Shown here piece after piece: positions 1 through 7,583 of a stretch of DNA of 18,822 bases (position 1 is the stretch's first letter; every line of letters starts with the position of its first letter). The notes under the pieces were generated by a model. The model did no database searches, was not told the DNA's origin, and saw nothing but the letters and a program-made list of their open reading frames with translations. The stretch lies in contig DATBYW010000140.1 of NCBI GenBank assembly GCA_036513515.1, positions 1-18,822 on the forward strand. Reading direction: 5' to 3'. Both the position numbers and the translations under genes were made by a program. The DNA comes from Nephthysia sp036513515 (GTDB lineage Bacteria > Chloroflexota > Dormibacteria > Dormibacterales > Dormibacteraceae).

Positions 1-144
1 CGACCAGCTGGATATGACTCCCATCGTCTTGGACCTGCACCGGTGCCCAAGCTGGGCGCCGAACCCGAGCTCGAAGGTAGCGACCTCAAGCCGACCGGAA
101 AAACAGCAGTCTTTTACTCGTCTTCGCCTTCCTGTGGAAGATGA
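1..144 (+). CDS. Possible C-terminal end of an upstream gene (partial)
   Basis: An open frame enters from the left edge and ends at TGA 142-144, giving 47 residues that finish TAVFYSSSPSCGR. I do not recognise it. The main support is that its stop overlaps the ATG of the next small gene in the ATGA arrangement, which matches the tight spacing of the genes that follow and would suit an upstream component of the same secretion/conjugation cluster. Against it, G/C use at third codon positions is only moderate in this frame, and frame 2 (codons starting at position 2) is also open here. The call is therefore tentative. Confidence 0.3.
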   Translation, partial: RPAGYDSHRLGPAPVPKLGAEPELEGSDLKPTGKTAVFYSSSPSCGR

Positions 145-269
145 CCGCGGTCGAGTCCCGCTCAGTCCTTCAGGCCAAGCAGTGGATCCAGCGAATCGTC
201 GTGGGCACCATCGGGGTCGAGCTCGCGGGCACGCTGGTGCACGTCCTGACCGGCTCAATTCCGCGCTGA
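141..269 (+). CDS. Small single-helix membrane protein of the T4SS-like cluster (42 aa)
   Basis: This 42-residue frame starts MTAVESRSVLQAKQWIQ and ends at TGA 267-269, one base before the ATG of the VirB6/TrbL-like gene. It has a short amphipathic N-terminus followed by one hydrophobic stretch (residues about 19-37, IVVGTIGVELAGTLVHVL), so it is probably a one-pass inner-membrane protein. Third codon positions are almost all G or C, as in the real genes around it. ATG 141 is the only ATG, GTG or TTG start in frame after the stop at 78-80, and it sits in an ATGA overlap with the possible upstream gene. In position it could stand in for a VirB2/TrbC-like subunit, but it is too short to show that family's two helices, so the function is unknown. 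Confidence 0.6.
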   Translation: MTAVESRSVLQAKQWIQRIVVGTIGVELAGTLVHVLTGSIPR

Positions 270-270
270 C

Positions 271-1146
271 ATGCCCGGCCTCCAACAACTGCTCGACGCC
301 ATACAGGCGATCGAAAGAGGGCTCGACCTGGCGGGCCGCGCCGCCTCGTTCGTGAGCCAGAACGTCGAGACGGTCCTAAGCGCCCTGCACCTGTTCCTGT
401 TCGCGACCATCGATCCGTTCCAGCCAAAGCGGCCGTTCGTCGGCGTCGGACCCATCCAGGAGTTCACGCCGCTGGTCCAGGCCGCGGCGAACGCGGCGCT
501 GGTCGCAGTGGTCACCTGGGCGTTCCTCCGGATGATGTGGGCTCACGGCTTCAGGAACCGGTACACGGTGCGCACCCTGCTGCCGCGCGCCGGACTGGCC
601 GCGCTTCTCATCAACTTCTCGCTGACCTTTGTGCAGGGCGCAGTGGACGCCAGCAACGCGCTCTGCGACAGCATCGCCCTGGCCACCCGTCACGAGGAGC
701 TGCTGGCGCTGAAGGGCGACTTCATGTGGGACCTGGCGGCGCCAGGGCTCTACGCCGTGACGATGGTCGCCATGTTCACGGCCTACCTGCTGCTCGGCTT
801 CGCCTACGTCGTGCGCTTCGCGATGCTCGTGATCCTGGCCATCCTGGCGCCGGCGGCGGCGCTGCTCTTCGTCCTGCCCGAGACGCACCACTACGCACGC
901 CTGTGGGCGTCGCTCTTTGTCAGCACGCTGCTGATGCAGCCATTGCAGCTGCTGATCCTCGCCATCGGCTTCGGGCTCGACCGCTACGGCCACCTGCCGG
1001 TGCGGCACGTTTTTGCGCTGGCCTCGGTCTACATCGTCTTCAAGGTGCCCGGTGCGCTGCACACGGCATCGATGCTTGGCGGCCGCGCCGCGACCCTGGC
1101 CAGGCGCGAAGTGACCCACGTGATGCACGGGCTGGCCAAAGCATGA
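271..1146 (+). CDS. VirB6/TrbL-like polytopic membrane protein
   Basis: This is a 291-aa integral membrane protein with hydrophobic segments at about 68-88, 104-122, 157-178, 180-203, 213-235 and 246-260, and a weaker one at 35-47. The C-terminus is short, basic and His-rich. Segment count, length and the run of small residues (ILAILAPAAALLF) resemble VirB6/TrbL proteins, which form the inner-membrane channel part of type IV secretion and conjugation machines. The neighbours, a tiny membrane protein, a LytM-type wall peptidase and an SSB, support a DNA-transfer or secretion setting. Sequence identity in this family is low, so the assignment rests on topology and context. The ATG follows the previous stop by one base, and its own stop overlaps the next gene's ATG (ATGA, 1143-1146), implying translational coupling. 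No VirB4 or VirD4 ATPase is inside the window. Confidence 0.65.
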   Translation: MPGLQQLLDAIQAIERGLDLAGRAASFVSQNVETVLSALHLFLFATIDPFQPKRPFVGVGPIQEFTPLVQAAANAALVAVVTWAFLRMMWAHGFRNRYTVRTLLPRAGLAALLINFSLTFVQGAVDASNALCDSIALATRHEELLALKGDFMWDLAAPGLYAVTMVAMFTAYLLLGFAYVVRFAMLVILAILAPAAALLFVLPETHHYARLWASLFVSTLLMQPLQLLILAIGFGLDRYGHLPVRHVFALASVYIVFKVPGALHTASMLGGRAATLARREVTHVMHGLAKA

Positions 1147-1670
1147 AAGCGGGACCACTCCTGCTTCCCCTCTTCACCCTCGGCGTGATCCTGATTGGCG
1201 GAGCGCGACCTGCCGGGCCGCCGGCGCAGCAGCCGGCCCCTCTGGGCGCCCCTCCCAGCCGGCTGCTGCTACCCGTAACGGGCGCGGTTTTGACGCAGGG
1301 CTACGGCTGCACCAGCCTCGTCTTCGAGCCGGCGGCATCCTTCTGCTCCACCGGCCACTTCCACAGCGGGATCGACCTGGCCGCTCCCCTGGACCGACCG
1401 GTCCAGTCGGCGGCGGAGGGCGTGGCGCTGGTGGCGAACCGGCCCAATGGCTACGGGCTGTACGTGATCGTCGCCCACGGCGGGGGCATCTCGACCCTCT
1501 ACGGCCATCTGCACGCCACCGGCCTGCAGAGCGGCCAGAGAGTCGCCGCCGGCGACCTGGTCGGGCTGCTCGGCTCCAGCGGCCTCTCGACCGGGCCGCA
1601 CCTGCACTTCGAGGTCCGTCGGAACGGCCGGCCCGAGGACCCCGCACCCTGGCTGCCGGCCGTGCATTGA
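1143..1670 (+). CDS. Exported M23 (LytM/peptidoglycan) endopeptidase
   Basis: This 175-aa protein has an N-terminal hydrophobic export signal (residues 1-20), a Pro/Ala-rich linker and one M23 peptidase domain (about 41-168). The zinc-peptidase motifs are complete: HSGID (H74, D78), YGHLH (120-124) and GPHLHFEV (H153 and H155). It should therefore be an active metalloendopeptidase cutting peptidoglycan cross-links outside the cytoplasmic membrane. Cys56 and Cys68 flank a loop before the first motif and could form a disulfide. In conjugation and T4SS clusters such enzymes open the wall for the transfer channel. The ATG at 1143 overlaps the VirB6-like stop. The frame stays open upstream to position 537, but that part is antisense-like shadow of the membrane gene in another frame. 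It stops 11 bases before the SSB start. Confidence 0.88.
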   Translation: MKAGPLLLPLFTLGVILIGGARPAGPPAQQPAPLGAPPSRLLLPVTGAVLTQGYGCTSLVFEPAASFCSTGHFHSGIDLAAPLDRPVQSAAEGVALVANRPNGYGLYVIVAHGGGISTLYGHLHATGLQSGQRVAAGDLVGLLGSSGLSTGPHLHFEVRRNGRPEDPAPWLPAVH

Positions 1671-1681
1671 GGAGAGAAATC

Positions 1682-2023
1682 ATGGTGAACAGAGTCATCC
1701 TGCTCGGCAGGCTCACGGCGGACCCGGACGTTCGTGCGACGCCGAACGGAACTCACGTCGCAAACCTGCGCCTGGCGACCAACGAGTACGGGGCTCGGGA
1801 CGAGGCGGGCACCCGCCGCGAGCACACCGAGTTCCACACCCTGGTGCTCTTCGGGCGCCCGGCGGAGGTCGCCGGCAGCTACCTGCGGAAGGGACGCCTC
1901 CTCTACGCCGACGGCCGGCTTCGCACCCGGAGCTGGGAGGCCGCCGACGGGGGCAAACGCCACGCCACCGAGGTCCTGGTCGACAGCTTCCAGATGCTCG
2001 AGCCGAAGGAGCAGGAGGCGTGA
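1682..2023 (+). CDS. ssb: Single-stranded DNA-binding protein, short form without acidic tail
   Basis: This is a 113-aa OB-fold protein beginning MVNRVILLGRLTADPDVR, the typical SSB start, followed by the conserved blocks FHTLVLFGRPAEVAGSYLRKG and YADGRLRTRSW. It would bind single-stranded DNA as an oligomer. The protein ends EPKEQEA right after the OB fold, with no Gly/Pro-rich linker and no acidic DDIPF-type tip, which chromosomal SSBs use to recruit partner proteins. That form is common for element-encoded SSBs and suits the adjacent transfer-like genes. ATG 1682 is chosen because GGAGAG (1671-1676) lies at a good distance upstream; a TTG at 1667 would add five residues and place the start inside the previous stop. 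Confidence 0.92.
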   Translation: MVNRVILLGRLTADPDVRATPNGTHVANLRLATNEYGARDEAGTRREHTEFHTLVLFGRPAEVAGSYLRKGRLLYADGRLRTRSWEAADGGKRHATEVLVDSFQMLEPKEQEA

Positions 2024-2063
2024 CCGCATTAACCGCGGGACGCCGCCGGGCGTACCGGTAGAG

Positions 2064-3242
2064 ATGCGGTTGTTCGAGGCGGGGTCATTCCGTCGTTCCG
2101 TGCTTGTGCTGGTGCTTGCTTGGGGCCTGGCCGGCGCCTGCGGTTACGGCTCTGCCGGGTCGCGCCCCAACGTCACTCCGAACAGCCCTCTCGCGGCCAG
2201 CCTCAGCCCACTGGTCGAGCAGACGATGCGGGAGCTCCGGGTTCCTGGAGCCGTCGTCGCCGTGGTGGCTCCCGGGCGCGGTAGCTGGATGCAGGCCTTC
2301 GGGGTTGCCGACCTGAAGACCGGCGTCAGGATGGGAAAGGACGACCACATGCGGATCGGAAGCATCACCAAGACTTTCACCGGAACGGTCGTCCTGGCTC
2401 TGGTCGACGATGGCAAGCTCTCGCTGGAGGATCATCTCTCCAGCTTCGAGCCGGAGGTGCGAGGAGCCGCCGCCATCACGGTTCGCGAGCTGTTGAACAT
2501 GACGACCGGCCTCTATAACTACAGCGAGGACCCAGGCTTCAACGCCACGCTGGATCGTCAGCCCGACAAGGTCTGGTCGCCACCCGAACTTGTCGCCATC
2601 AGCGGCCGACACCCGCCCGACTTCTCACCGGGGCGGGGCTGGCACTACTCCAACACCAATACGGTCTTGCTGGGCATGATCGCCGAGAAGGTCACGGGCC
2701 GGCCGCTCAGCCAGCTCATGCAGGAGCGGATCTTCCGGCCGCTGCACCTGCGCGCCACCACTTTTCCCGGTCGCGCTTCGTCGGCGATCCCGAACCCGCA
2801 CCCCAATGGCTACATGTTCGGCAACAACGCCGAATCGCTCAGTCCCACACAAGCGCCGATCCCGCCCTCAGAGGCGCCGCAGGACGTCACCTCCGCCAAT
2901 CCGTCGTGGGGCTGGGCGGCCGGTGCCGGCATCTCGACGGCCTCGGATCTGCTCAGCTGGGCGCCCGCGCTGGCGAAGGGCACTCTCCTCAAGCCGGCAA
3001 CCCAGGCTCAGCGCCTGCAATGGGTCGGCAGCGGTGGGGCCAAGTACGGGCTTGCCATCTTCGACGTCCAGGGCTACCTCGGCCACAACGGCGAGCTGCC
3101 CGGGTTTCAGAGCTTCATGGGATACAACCCAGCCAACGGCGTCACGCTGGTGGTGCTGACGAACCTCACTTCCGGGCCTCAGCCGGAGCGTCCAGGGCCG
3201 GCCGACAAGATCGCCCGCACGATTCTCCCTAAGCTCACCTGA
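2064..3242 (+). CDS. Exported serine hydrolase, class C beta-lactamase/DD-peptidase fold
   Basis: This 392-aa protein has an N-terminal hydrophobic signal (residues about 11-26) ending in AGAC (C26), an imperfect lipobox, so it may be a lipoprotein or simply secreted. The serine beta-lactamase family (Pfam Beta-lactamase) motifs are all present: SITK (S100-K103), YSN (195-197) and HNG (341-343), the last replacing the KTG triad as in many EstB/DD-peptidase-like members. Likely activities are hydrolysis of esters, D-amino-acid peptides or beta-lactams; sequence alone cannot separate them, and resistance should not be assumed. ATG 2064 gives the signal peptide directly; the frame is open back to 1734 but that part overlaps SSB. 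The gap to SSB is 40 bases and no obvious promoter or strong ribosome site is seen there. Confidence 0.85.
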   Translation: MRLFEAGSFRRSVLVLVLAWGLAGACGYGSAGSRPNVTPNSPLAASLSPLVEQTMRELRVPGAVVAVVAPGRGSWMQAFGVADLKTGVRMGKDDHMRIGSITKTFTGTVVLALVDDGKLSLEDHLSSFEPEVRGAAAITVRELLNMTTGLYNYSEDPGFNATLDRQPDKVWSPPELVAISGRHPPDFSPGRGWHYSNTNTVLLGMIAEKVTGRPLSQLMQERIFRPLHLRATTFPGRASSAIPNPHPNGYMFGNNAESLSPTQAPIPPSEAPQDVTSANPSWGWAAGAGISTASDLLSWAPALAKGTLLKPATQAQRLQWVGSGGAKYGLAIFDVQGYLGHNGELPGFQSFMGYNPANGVTLVVLTNLTSGPQPERPGPADKIARTILPKLT

Positions 3243-3396
3243 ACGCACCCGACGAACCTGCTTGGAATGACGTTCATCGGTCTCGACTGAATCGCTCGTT
3301 ACTTCCGTTGACACGAACGAACGCGAATCCGTCGAGCGGCGACCTAAGGGGTAGGTCTGCGAACTGTGGACCAGGACTGGCCCCTTGGGTGATCGA
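3243..3396. other. Non-coding gap with a lone TTGACA box
   Basis: No convincing gene lies here. A perfect TTGACA (3308-3313) is present but no good -10 box is found 16-18 bases later. An imperfect inverted repeat (TCGCTCGTT at 3292-3300 against AACGA 3316-3320 and GCGA 3323-3326) has no T-run after it, so it is not called as a terminator. Confidence 0.3.
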
Positions 3397-3561
3397 ATGG
3401 CAAAGCTGGCAAGGCTGCCGGCCGGCCGCTGCCAGGCGGTGGGCTGCCGCCACAAGGCGGTGCGGGACGTCACCATCGCGCTCTTTGGGCTCATAGCCTT
3501 TGAGATCAAGGTGCGTTTCTGCACCTTCCACGCCGACCAGCTGGAGGGCTCCGGCGGCTGA
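3397..3561 (+). CDS. Small Cys/His-rich protein, possible zinc-binding (54 aa)
   Basis: A 54-residue frame starts MAKLARLPAGRCQAVGCRHK and ends in CTFHADQLEGSGG. It has a CxxxxCxH cluster (C12, C17, H19) and a CxxH pair (C42, H45), separated by a beta-like hydrophobic stretch (25-42). This spacing looks like a compact zinc ribbon in which two Cys/His pairs bind one metal. Codon third positions are strongly G/C biased, unlike the flanking non-coding bases. The start is uncertain: no clear Shine-Dalgarno lies before ATG 3397, a TTG at 3385 is in frame, and the frame opens after TAG 3352-3354. It sits alone between the beta-lactamase-fold gene and the UspA-like gene. I do not know its function; a role in nucleic acid or protein binding would be a guess. 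Confidence 0.5.
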   Translation: MAKLARLPAGRCQAVGCRHKAVRDVTIALFGLIAFEIKVRFCTFHADQLEGSGG

Positions 3562-3705
3562 GGCTCGCCGTTCAGTCTCCTCAGAAAAGGGCCGCTCCCG
3601 TCACCAGCAGAGGAGTAGTCTCTGATGCAGGTTCTGGTTTCGCAGCGGCTGAAAATCGACATCATTTGATCCGGCGCGAAGACGTAAAACCGGGGAGTGT
3701 GAGAG

Positions 3706-4146
3706 ATGGCCCGTTACCTGCTTGTGGCTCATCAGACGGCGGACAGCCTGGAGCTCCGCTCACGAGTCCTGGACCTGGTTCGTGAGGACAAAGCGGCCGA
3801 ATTCGTGTTGCTCGTGCCGGCCACCCCGATTGGCCTCCTGCCGGCGGCGGGGGGCGAAGGCCGTACGGCCGTCCAGATGGCGCGCTGGCGGGGTGCTCGC
3901 GCTCGGACCATGCTGGAGGAGGCAGGCGCCCGCGTGGCTGCGGTCCGGATCGGCAGCTACGACCCGTTTGTGGCCGTGGAGGAAGAGCTGCATGGCAGCA
4001 ACTACGACGCCGTGGTCATCTCCACACTTCCGCCCGGCCTCTCACGCTGGCTGCGGCTCAACCTACCGAGCAAGGTCGCCCGCCGCTTTCCCCAGCTCCG
4101 GCTCATTCAGGTGACCGCCCAACCGCTCCCTGCCAGCACTGGCTAG
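3706..4146 (+). CDS. UspA-like universal stress domain protein
   Basis: This 146-aa cytoplasmic protein has alternating hydrophobic strands and helices of the HUP/UspA fold: ARYLLVAH at the N-terminus, FVLLVPAT after the first helix, a long helix ARARTMLEEAGARVAAVRIG, then NYDAVVISTLPPGLSRWLRLNLPSKVARR. The last block sits where ATP-binding Usp proteins carry GxxGxxRxxxGS; here it is a divergent STLPPGLSRWLRLNLP form, so ATP binding is unclear. GGGGAG lies 9-14 bases before ATG 3706, a convincing ribosome site. The F420-type oxidoreductase follows 24 bases downstream on the same strand, so the two are probably cotranscribed. The exact role is unknown; stress response or regulation is inferred from the fold. 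Confidence 0.65.
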   Translation: MARYLLVAHQTADSLELRSRVLDLVREDKAAEFVLLVPATPIGLLPAAGGEGRTAVQMARWRGARARTMLEEAGARVAAVRIGSYDPFVAVEEELHGSNYDAVVISTLPPGLSRWLRLNLPSKVARRFPQLRLIQVTAQPLPASTG

Positions 4147-4170
4147 TGCGCCCGCGGTGGGGGGACTTCG

Positions 4171-5169
4171 ATGACTGAGCTCAAATTCGGCGTCTTCGTC
4201 CCGCAGGGCTGGCGCATGGACCTGGTGGACGTGCACGACCCCATCGAGAAGTACGAGACGATGAGCCGCTGCGCCGCAGAGGCTGAGGCTGCGGGCTACG
4301 ACTCGATCTGGGTCTACGACCACCTTCACACGACCCCCACGCCCGAGATCGAGGCGACCTTCGAGTGCTGGTCCTCCATGGCCGCCCTCGCTCGCGATAC
4401 CTCGACCGTTCGGCTGGGTCAGCTGGTCACCTGCAACGGTTACCGGCCGCCTGCCCTGCTCGCCAAGATGGCCAGCTGCGTCGACGTGATGAGCCACGGG
4501 CGCCTGATCGTCGGCATCGGCGCCGGCTGGTATCAGAACGAGTACGAGGCGTATGGCTACCCATACGGCGAGACGCCCGAGCGGCTGCGCATGCTGGGAG
4601 AGGCGGTGCAGGTGCTGAAGGCGATGTGGACGCAGGAACGCGCCGAGTTCGAAGGCCGCTACTACCACCTCCGGGGCGCGATCAACGAGCCGAAGCCGGT
4701 GCAGAAGCCGCATCCGCCTCTGTGGATCGGTGGCGGGGGAGAGAGGGTGACTCTGAAGCTTGTCGCGCGGTACGGGGACGCCTGCAACGTCGGCGGCGAT
4801 GCGGAAACCGTGCGACACAAGCTCGACGTGCTTCGTGGTCACTGCGAAACGGTCGGAACCGACTACGAACGAATCGTCAAGTCGAGCGAGGTGCACGCGA
4901 TCCTGGGAGATGAGGCGGAGGTGGCGCGGGTGGTGGGCGACACGGCCCGGCGGACCGGCCAGGAGGCGGACGCGGTGCGCAGCCAGTTCGGACCTTTTGT
5001 CGGTCCTCCGGAGAAGGTCGCCGAGGCGATCCAGGTCCTGGTCGATGCGGGAATCGAATACCTGGTCGTGTATCTGCCCAACGCGGCCGAAGGCGGCGCC
5101 ATCCAGCGCTTCGCCGAGCAGGTGGTTCCTCTCGTCCGGCCGCCCAGCGGCGCCAGGATCAGCGCCTGA
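4171..5169 (+). CDS. LLM-class F420-dependent oxidoreductase
   Basis: This 332-aa protein has the bacterial luciferase-like TIM-barrel pattern: strand 1 LKFGVFVPQGW, EAAGYDSIWVYDHLH (about 30-50), the conserved RLGQLVTCNGYRPPALLAK, a GRLIVGIGAGWYQNEYEAYG block and LWIGGGGERVTLKLVARYGD near the middle. The family reduces or oxidises small substrates using a deazaflavin (F420) or FMN. The IGAGW and RPPALLAKM motifs fit F420-dependent members, but cofactor cannot be proved from sequence. The ATG is preceded by GGTGGGGGGA at a suitable distance. It follows the UspA-like gene by 24 bases and converges on the alpha/beta hydrolase, 24 bases away. The substrate is unknown. Confidence 0.88.
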   Translation: MTELKFGVFVPQGWRMDLVDVHDPIEKYETMSRCAAEAEAAGYDSIWVYDHLHTTPTPEIEATFECWSSMAALARDTSTVRLGQLVTCNGYRPPALLAKMASCVDVMSHGRLIVGIGAGWYQNEYEAYGYPYGETPERLRMLGEAVQVLKAMWTQERAEFEGRYYHLRGAINEPKPVQKPHPPLWIGGGGERVTLKLVARYGDACNVGGDAETVRHKLDVLRGHCETVGTDYERIVKSSEVHAILGDEAEVARVVGDTARRTGQEADAVRSQFGPFVGPPEKVAEAIQVLVDAGIEYLVVYLPNAAEGGAIQRFAEQVVPLVRPPSGARISA

Positions 5170-5193
5170 GGGGATAAGCCGGCAGCGATAGAC

Positions 5194-6015
5194 CTACCCG
5201 ACCCGGTCGAGGAATCGGAAGATCGCATCAGTGGTGGCCTCAGGCTGCTGAAAGAGGTGTGTGTGGCCGGCTCCGCGAAGCAGTACGAGCTCGGCATCGG
5301 GGATCAGATCAGCGATCATGCGTGAGCCACCGCCGGTGGCCCCGTAATCCACCGGGGTCATCTGGTCCAGCTCGCCTGTGAGGACCAGCGTTGGCGCCGA
5401 GATCCGGGGCAGATCGGGTGTGAAGTCGATCTCCTGCATGGCTTTGCAGGCGGCGATGAAGACGGCCGGCGTGCACGCCTGTGAGCTGACCCGCTGGATG
5501 GTGGCCACGACCCCTCCCCCGTCCGGGCTATCCAGGTAGTCCCGGGTAAAGCCCTGCTGCGCCAGCAGCATGGCAAGGGTGTCGTCCTCCAGGCCAAAGC
5601 GCTCCAGGATTCGGATCCAGACTTCGAAAGTCAGCCATCCGGTGCGGTCCATCTTGCAGGCGCCGCAGCTGAGGATGAGGCTGTGCAGCTTGTCGGGGTG
5701 GTCGATCGCGAACCGCTGGGCGACCATCGATCCCATGGAGGTGCCGTGGAGGTGAACCTTCTGGATCCCGAGCTCGTCGAGCAGCGCCGCCACGTCGTCG
5801 CTCCAGGTCTTCATCGAGTAGTCCTGGTCGGGCCGCTCGGACTCGCCGTACCCGCGCAGGTCGAGGTCGAGCACCCGGTATCGCTGGGCCATCAGGGGCG
5901 TGATCGGCTCGAAATTCTGGTGTCCGAAACCAGCGCCATGAATGTGCACGACGACGTCACCGCTCCCCACCAGCTGATACCAGAGCCGGACACCGTTCAC
6001 GACAGTGGTCGTCAC
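5194..6015 (-). CDS. Alpha/beta hydrolase
   Basis: This 273-aa soluble alpha/beta hydrolase shows an oxyanion segment HGAG (26-29), nucleophile elbow GTSMG (S93), acid residue in LTGELDQMTP (D217) and catalytic His in GAGHTHLF (H251), so the triad is complete. No signal peptide is present, so it acts in the cytoplasm on an ester, lactone or similar small substrate; resemblance to 3-oxoadipate enol-lactonase and related esterases is only general. It starts with GTG (6013-6015), 46 bases after the end of the xylulokinase gene on the same strand, and is probably the last gene of a deoR-xylB-hydrolase transcript. A sugar-lactonase or sugar-ester hydrolase role would fit that setting but is inference. 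Confidence 0.85.
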   Translation of the reverse strand: MTTTVVNGVRLWYQLVGSGDVVVHIHGAGFGHQNFEPITPLMAQRYRVLDLDLRGYGESERPDQDYSMKTWSDDVAALLDELGIQKVHLHGTSMGSMVAQRFAIDHPDKLHSLILSCGACKMDRTGWLTFEVWIRILERFGLEDDTLAMLLAQQGFTRDYLDSPDGGGVVATIQRVSSQACTPAVFIAACKAMQEIDFTPDLPRISAPTLVLTGELDQMTPVDYGATGGGSRMIADLIPDAELVLLRGAGHTHLFQQPEATTDAIFRFLDRVG

Positions 6016-6061
6016 TTCAGCGCCGAATCCTACGCTTAGAACGACATTCGAAGCGAGTGCT

Positions 6062-7561
6062 TCAGCGGTTCCCTTGAGCCAGCCGAGAGAGGTCGTGCAT
6101 CACACCCTGGCTGGCGGGGAAGAGGCTCGAGAACGCTCGGTAGTACGCGTCATACACCTCGCGGACCGCGGGATCCGGCTCGGTCACGTCGGCCTGCAAC
6201 CGCACCAGCCGGCACGCCTCCTCGACGCTTCCGAAGACACCGGCGGCGACGCCGCCCAGCAGCGCGGCCCCGTAGGCCGGCCCCTCCTCCCACAGGGTGC
6301 GGTGAATCGGCAACCCGTAGATATCGGCTTGAAGCTGGCGCCAGCGCGGGCTGCGCGCGCCCCCGCCCGTGGCCCGGACCTGGTCGGGCACCACACCGGC
6401 CGCCGCCATGGCTTCCAGGCAGGCCCGGAGGCTGAACACGACGCCCTCCATCACGGCTCGCGTGAGGTGGGCCTTGCTGTGCCGGCTGGTGAGGCCGAAG
6501 AAGGCGCCACGTGCCGAGGGGTCCAGGTGCGGTGTCCGCTCGCCGGTCAGGTAGGGAAGGAAAATGAGTCCTTCGGACCCGGGCGGCGCCTGTGCTGCCA
6601 GGGCGGTCAGCTCGTCGTAGCCGAGCCTGCCGTCGATCAGATCCCTCCACCAGCGCAGTGAGCCGCCTGCCGACAGAGTGACCCCCATCAGGTGGTAGCC
6701 ACCGGGCACCGCATGGCAGAAGGCGTGCACCCGGCCTTCCGGGTCCCGCAGCGACCCCTCGCTGGGGGAGAAGACAACGCCGCTGGTACCGATCGAGGCG
6801 CTGGCCAGGCCTTGGTGGATGACGCCCGTGCCCACGGCGGCTGCGGCGTTGTCACCGCCGCCGGCGGCGACCTGGAGACCTTCAGGCAGGCCCGTTTCGG
6901 CTGCCGCCCCAGGGCGCAGCCGCCCGCTCACCTGAGGCCCCTCCAGAACTCTCGGCATCCACTCGCGCGGCAGCTCCAGCGTCGTAAGGATCTCGTCGGA
7001 CCAGTCCCGCCGGCCGAGGTCCAGGAGGAGCGTGCCGGAGGCATCTGACGCGTCAGTCGCGTGCTCGCCGGTCAGCCGCAGGCGGACGTAGTCCTTGGGG
7101 AGCAGCACGTGCGCCAACCGGGCGTAGGCTGCCGGCTCCTCCTCGCGAAGCCAGAGAAGCTTGGGTGCCTGGAACCCGGTCAGGGCCGGATTGCCGGTGA
7201 TTTCCAGCAGCCGCCTTGCGCCGACGCGCTCGGTGATCTCACGGCACTGGAGCTCAGTACGCTGGTCGTTCCAGAGCAGCGCCGGCCGGATTACCTCGGA
7301 GTCGGCGTCGAGAAACACCGACCCGTGCATCTGGCCGGTGAGCCCCAGGCCGGTAATCTGCCCGCCAGCCTCAGCCGCCACCCTGGCCAGGACCTCGCGC
7401 GAGGCGTGCCACCAATCCTCCGGGTGCTGCTCGGTCCAGCCGGGACGGGGCGTCAGCAGCGGGTACTCGCTGGCTGCCTGCGCCACCACCTTGCCCGAAA
7501 GGTCGATGGCCACCGCGCGGGCACCGCTGGTGCCGATGTCGAGGCCGACCAGAAGCGTCAC
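6062..7561 (-). CDS. xylB: Xylulokinase (FGGY family)
   Basis: This 499-aa FGGY carbohydrate kinase phosphorylates D-xylulose to D-xylulose 5-phosphate for the pentose phosphate pathway. Visible motifs are GLDIGTSGARAVAID (5-20, phosphate-1 loop with D8), GLTGQMHGSVFLD (71-85), RPALLWNDQRT (92-102), the catalytic Asp in AAGGGDNAAAAVGTG (D237) and the adenosine block TGGGARSPRWRQLQAD near the C-terminus. The length matches XylB proteins (about 480-510). The start is GTG (7559-7561), 22 bases after the deoR stop, so the two are cotranscribed. The MHG substrate loop favours xylulokinase over glycerol kinase or ribulokinase. A D-lyxose isomerase-type cupin encoded in the divergent operon would supply xylulose directly. 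Confidence 0.92.
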   Translation of the reverse strand: MTLLVGLDIGTSGARAVAIDLSGKVVAQAASEYPLLTPRPGWTEQHPEDWWHASREVLARVAAEAGGQITGLGLTGQMHGSVFLDADSEVIRPALLWNDQRTELQCREITERVGARRLLEITGNPALTGFQAPKLLWLREEEPAAYARLAHVLLPKDYVRLRLTGEHATDASDASGTLLLDLGRRDWSDEILTTLELPREWMPRVLEGPQVSGRLRPGAAAETGLPEGLQVAAGGGDNAAAAVGTGVIHQGLASASIGTSGVVFSPSEGSLRDPEGRVHAFCHAVPGGYHLMGVTLSAGGSLRWWRDLIDGRLGYDELTALAAQAPPGSEGLIFLPYLTGERTPHLDPSARGAFFGLTSRHSKAHLTRAVMEGVVFSLRACLEAMAAAGVVPDQVRATGGGARSPRWRQLQADIYGLPIHRTLWEEGPAYGAALLGGVAAGVFGSVEEACRLVRLQADVTEPDPAVREVYDAYYRAFSSLFPASQGVMHDLSRLAQGNR

Positions 7562-7583
7562 GGCCGGGGGCGGCGCCCCAATC

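Noticed and set aside
376..1158. Open frame of 260 codons on the minus strand
   Set aside because: It is antisense to the VirB6/TrbL-like gene, gives a Gln/Arg/His-rich product with no recognisable domain, and reflects the G/C bias of the sense codons.
2064..3242. Antibiotic-resistance beta-lactamase
   Set aside because: The HNG triad and general family pattern are shared with esterases and DD-peptidases, so resistance cannot be claimed.
3308..3313. TTGACA as a promoter for the small Cys/His gene
   Set aside because: No acceptable -10 box is found 16-18 bases downstream.
3292..3326. Imperfect hairpin as a terminator after the beta-lactamase-fold gene
   Set aside because: The stem is bulged and short, and no T-run follows.
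2868..3665. Open frame of 265 codons on the minus strand across the beta-lactamase-fold 3' end and the gap
   Set aside because: Composition is shadow-like, it covers the HNG-motif coding region of a real gene, and the better coding signal in the gap is on the plus strand (3397-3561).
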